Assembly (NCBI GenBank): GCA_910586025.1
Contig: CAJUIO010000144.1
Coordinates: 1 to 7,405 of the forward strand
Direction of reading: 5' to 3'
DNA from: an uncultured Lachnospiraceae bacterium
GTDB taxonomy: Bacteria > Bacillota > Clostridia > Lachnospirales > Lachnospiraceae
DNA length: 7,405 nucleotides
Positions 6,835 to 7,405 of this stretch are shown piece after piece; positions within the stretch are counted from its first letter, which is position 1; the number at the start of each line of letters is the position of its first letter. The translations under genes and the position numbers were made by a program. The notes below the pieces were generated by a model that worked only from the letters and a program-made list of their open reading frames with translations, ran no database searches and had not been told where the DNA came from.

Positions 6835-6857
6835 GGCTCTGCCCAGAGGAAAGATAC

Positions 6858-7244
6858 ATGTATTATGCGGCACTGGCGGGAATTATTTTAATATTTTTAT
6901 GGAGGATGGCTGCGGGTTTCAGGAAGGGAATGGTTCAGGAGATCATTTCCCTGATTGCAATGGCGGCAGCAGGAGTCTGCGTCTTTCTCATTATAGGCGC
7001 GGTAGGCAGTTTCATGGATCAGGAAATAGGGAGTCTGATCCAAATCGTGGCAGTTTTGATTGCGGTTTGCCTGGCGTACCGTCTTGTGAATCTTCTTTTT
7101 ATCTCGCTTAAGCTGATCTCAAAGCTTCCCATCGTAAAAGGGCTTGACAAAGTTCTGGGAGCCGTAGTGGGATTTGCGGAGGCGGGAATCCTGGTCGGAT
7201 TTCTTGTGCAGATAATTAAAAACTGGGGAATCATGCATCTTTAA
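6858..7244 (+). CDS. CvpA family membrane protein, short form
   Basis: CvpA-like proteins are multi-pass inner-membrane proteins; the founding member is needed for colicin V production, and the general role is unclear. The 128-residue protein has hydrophobic segments at about 3-16, 28-51, 57-82 and 101-121. Typical family features are the basic GFRKGMVQEIISLI segment (21-34) after the first helix and the PIVKGLDKVLGAVVGFAEAG stretch (91-110), where a polar loop enters the last helix. It is shorter than usual CvpA (about 160-180 residues), ending right after the fourth helix without the normal C-terminal tail, but nothing suggests a frameshift. The ATG at 6858 follows AGAGGA (6845-6850) with 7 bases between. 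It is last in the unit and precedes a non-coding region with a hairpin and strong promoter. In B. subtilis the small membrane protein BofA occupies the matching place between recR and rrnA, but sequence resemblance to BofA is not evident. Confidence 0.85.
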   Translation: MYYAALAGIILIFLWRMAAGFRKGMVQEIISLIAMAAAGVCVFLIIGAVGSFMDQEIGSLIQIVAVLIAVCLAYRLVNLLFISLKLISKLPIVKGLDKVLGAVVGFAEAGILVGFLVQIIKNWGIMHL

Positions 7245-7271
7245 GGTGCGGAGAAATTTTCAGCATATGAT

Positions 7272-7338
7272 ACCGGCCTTCCGGCTTTGGCGCGGAGCCC
7301 GTTTCGCCGCTTCACAGCGCAAAAGACAGAAGGCCGGT
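7272..7338 (+). terminator. Long imperfect hairpin, possible end of the membrane-gene unit
   Basis: ACCGGCCTTC (7272-7281) pairs perfectly with GAAGGCCGGT (7329-7338). Inside, CTTT pairs with AAAG (7285-7288, 7322-7325), GCGC with GCGC (7290-7293, 7317-7320) and GGAGC with GCTTC (7294-7298, 7309-7313, one G-U pair), leaving a 10-base loop. That is about 23 pairs. It sits 27 bases after the CvpA-like stop and before the next promoter, where a terminator is expected, but the first T-run (7362-7368) is 23 bases beyond it. It may end transcription with a factor, protect a 3' end or insulate the next promoter. Confidence 0.5.
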
Positions 7339-7348
7339 TCCATATATA

Positions 7349-7369
7349 GAAAAAAATTACATTTTTTTC
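7349..7369. promoter_or_regulatory. A/T-rich tract before the terminal promoter (possible UP element)
   Basis: GAAAAAAA (7349-7356), TTACA and TTTTTTTC (7362-7369) form an A-tract/T-tract inverted repeat ending 10 bases before the TTGACA box. Such A/T tracts are where the RNA polymerase alpha subunit binds at strong rRNA promoters. In RNA it could also form a weak 8-bp hairpin. The position argues for promoter strengthening more than for termination. Confidence 0.45.
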
Positions 7370-7379
7370 AAAAAGGCAC

Positions 7380-7405
7380 TTGACAAAGGGGGAGGCGGGG
7401 TGCTA
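7380..7405 (+). promoter_or_regulatory. Strong promoter cut by the window edge (possibly for an rRNA operon)
   Basis: TTGACA (7380-7385) is a perfect -35 box. Eighteen bases later the window ends in TA (7404-7405), preceded by TGC (7401-7403), which fits the beginning of an extended -10 (TG, one base, TA...). The last four bases of the -10 are outside the window. With the A/T tract upstream it has the make-up of a stable-RNA promoter, and gene order in B. subtilis (recR ... rrnA) fits an rRNA operon next. No RNA gene sequence is in view. Confidence 0.6.

Noticed and set aside
1..7405. CRISPR arrays, insertion sequences, tRNA genes or phage genes
   Set aside because: I saw no regularly spaced repeats, transposase, attachment site or tRNA cloverleaf on reading both strands; the stretch is compact housekeeping DNA.

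Overview
The window looks like a housekeeping stretch of a Clostridia chromosome, most likely a Lachnospiraceae-type gut anaerobe. This rests on gene order, protein flavour (a 6-phosphofructokinase with the GGDCQALN / GGNGT / PKTIDND signature, and a DUF5711-like protein), strong AGGAGG-type Shine-Dalgarno sites and mid GC content. The assignment is from memory of these families and was not checked by a search. All seven genes lie on the + strand and are tightly packed. The longest gap between genes is 122 bases, and a 161-base non-coding tail ends the window.

Region 1 (about 1-3779) holds metabolism and DNA maintenance genes. A divergent 6-phosphofructokinase gene is followed after 27 bases by dnaX (DNA polymerase III gamma/tau). 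After a 90-base gap with a probable promoter come ybaB/ebfC (nucleoid-associated protein) and recR (recombinational repair), which overlap by one base. dnaX-ybaB-recR is one of the most conserved gene orders in bacteria.

Region 2 (3800-4840) is a GalM-type aldose 1-epimerase, 20 bases after recR and probably read from the same transcript. Its end is followed by two inverted repeats and a clear extended -10 promoter (4910-4918), which marks a new transcription unit.

Region 3 (4963-7244) holds three poorly described membrane proteins in a row. The first is a 194-residue protein with a cytoplasmic domain and one C-terminal membrane segment. The second is a 403-residue DUF5711-like protein with one N-terminal membrane segment and a large external beta-propeller-like domain. 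The third is a short multi-pass CvpA-like protein. Their opposite topologies and shared unit suggest one envelope module of unknown function; this is the least explained part of the window.

Region 4 (7245-7405) is non-coding. It has a long imperfect hairpin, an A/T-rich tract, and a consensus -35 (TTGACA) followed by the first bases of an extended -10 cut by the window edge. Bacillus subtilis has dnaX-yaaK-recR-yaaL-bofA-rrnA, so the cut-off unit may be an rRNA operon. That is an inference, because no rRNA sequence is inside the window.
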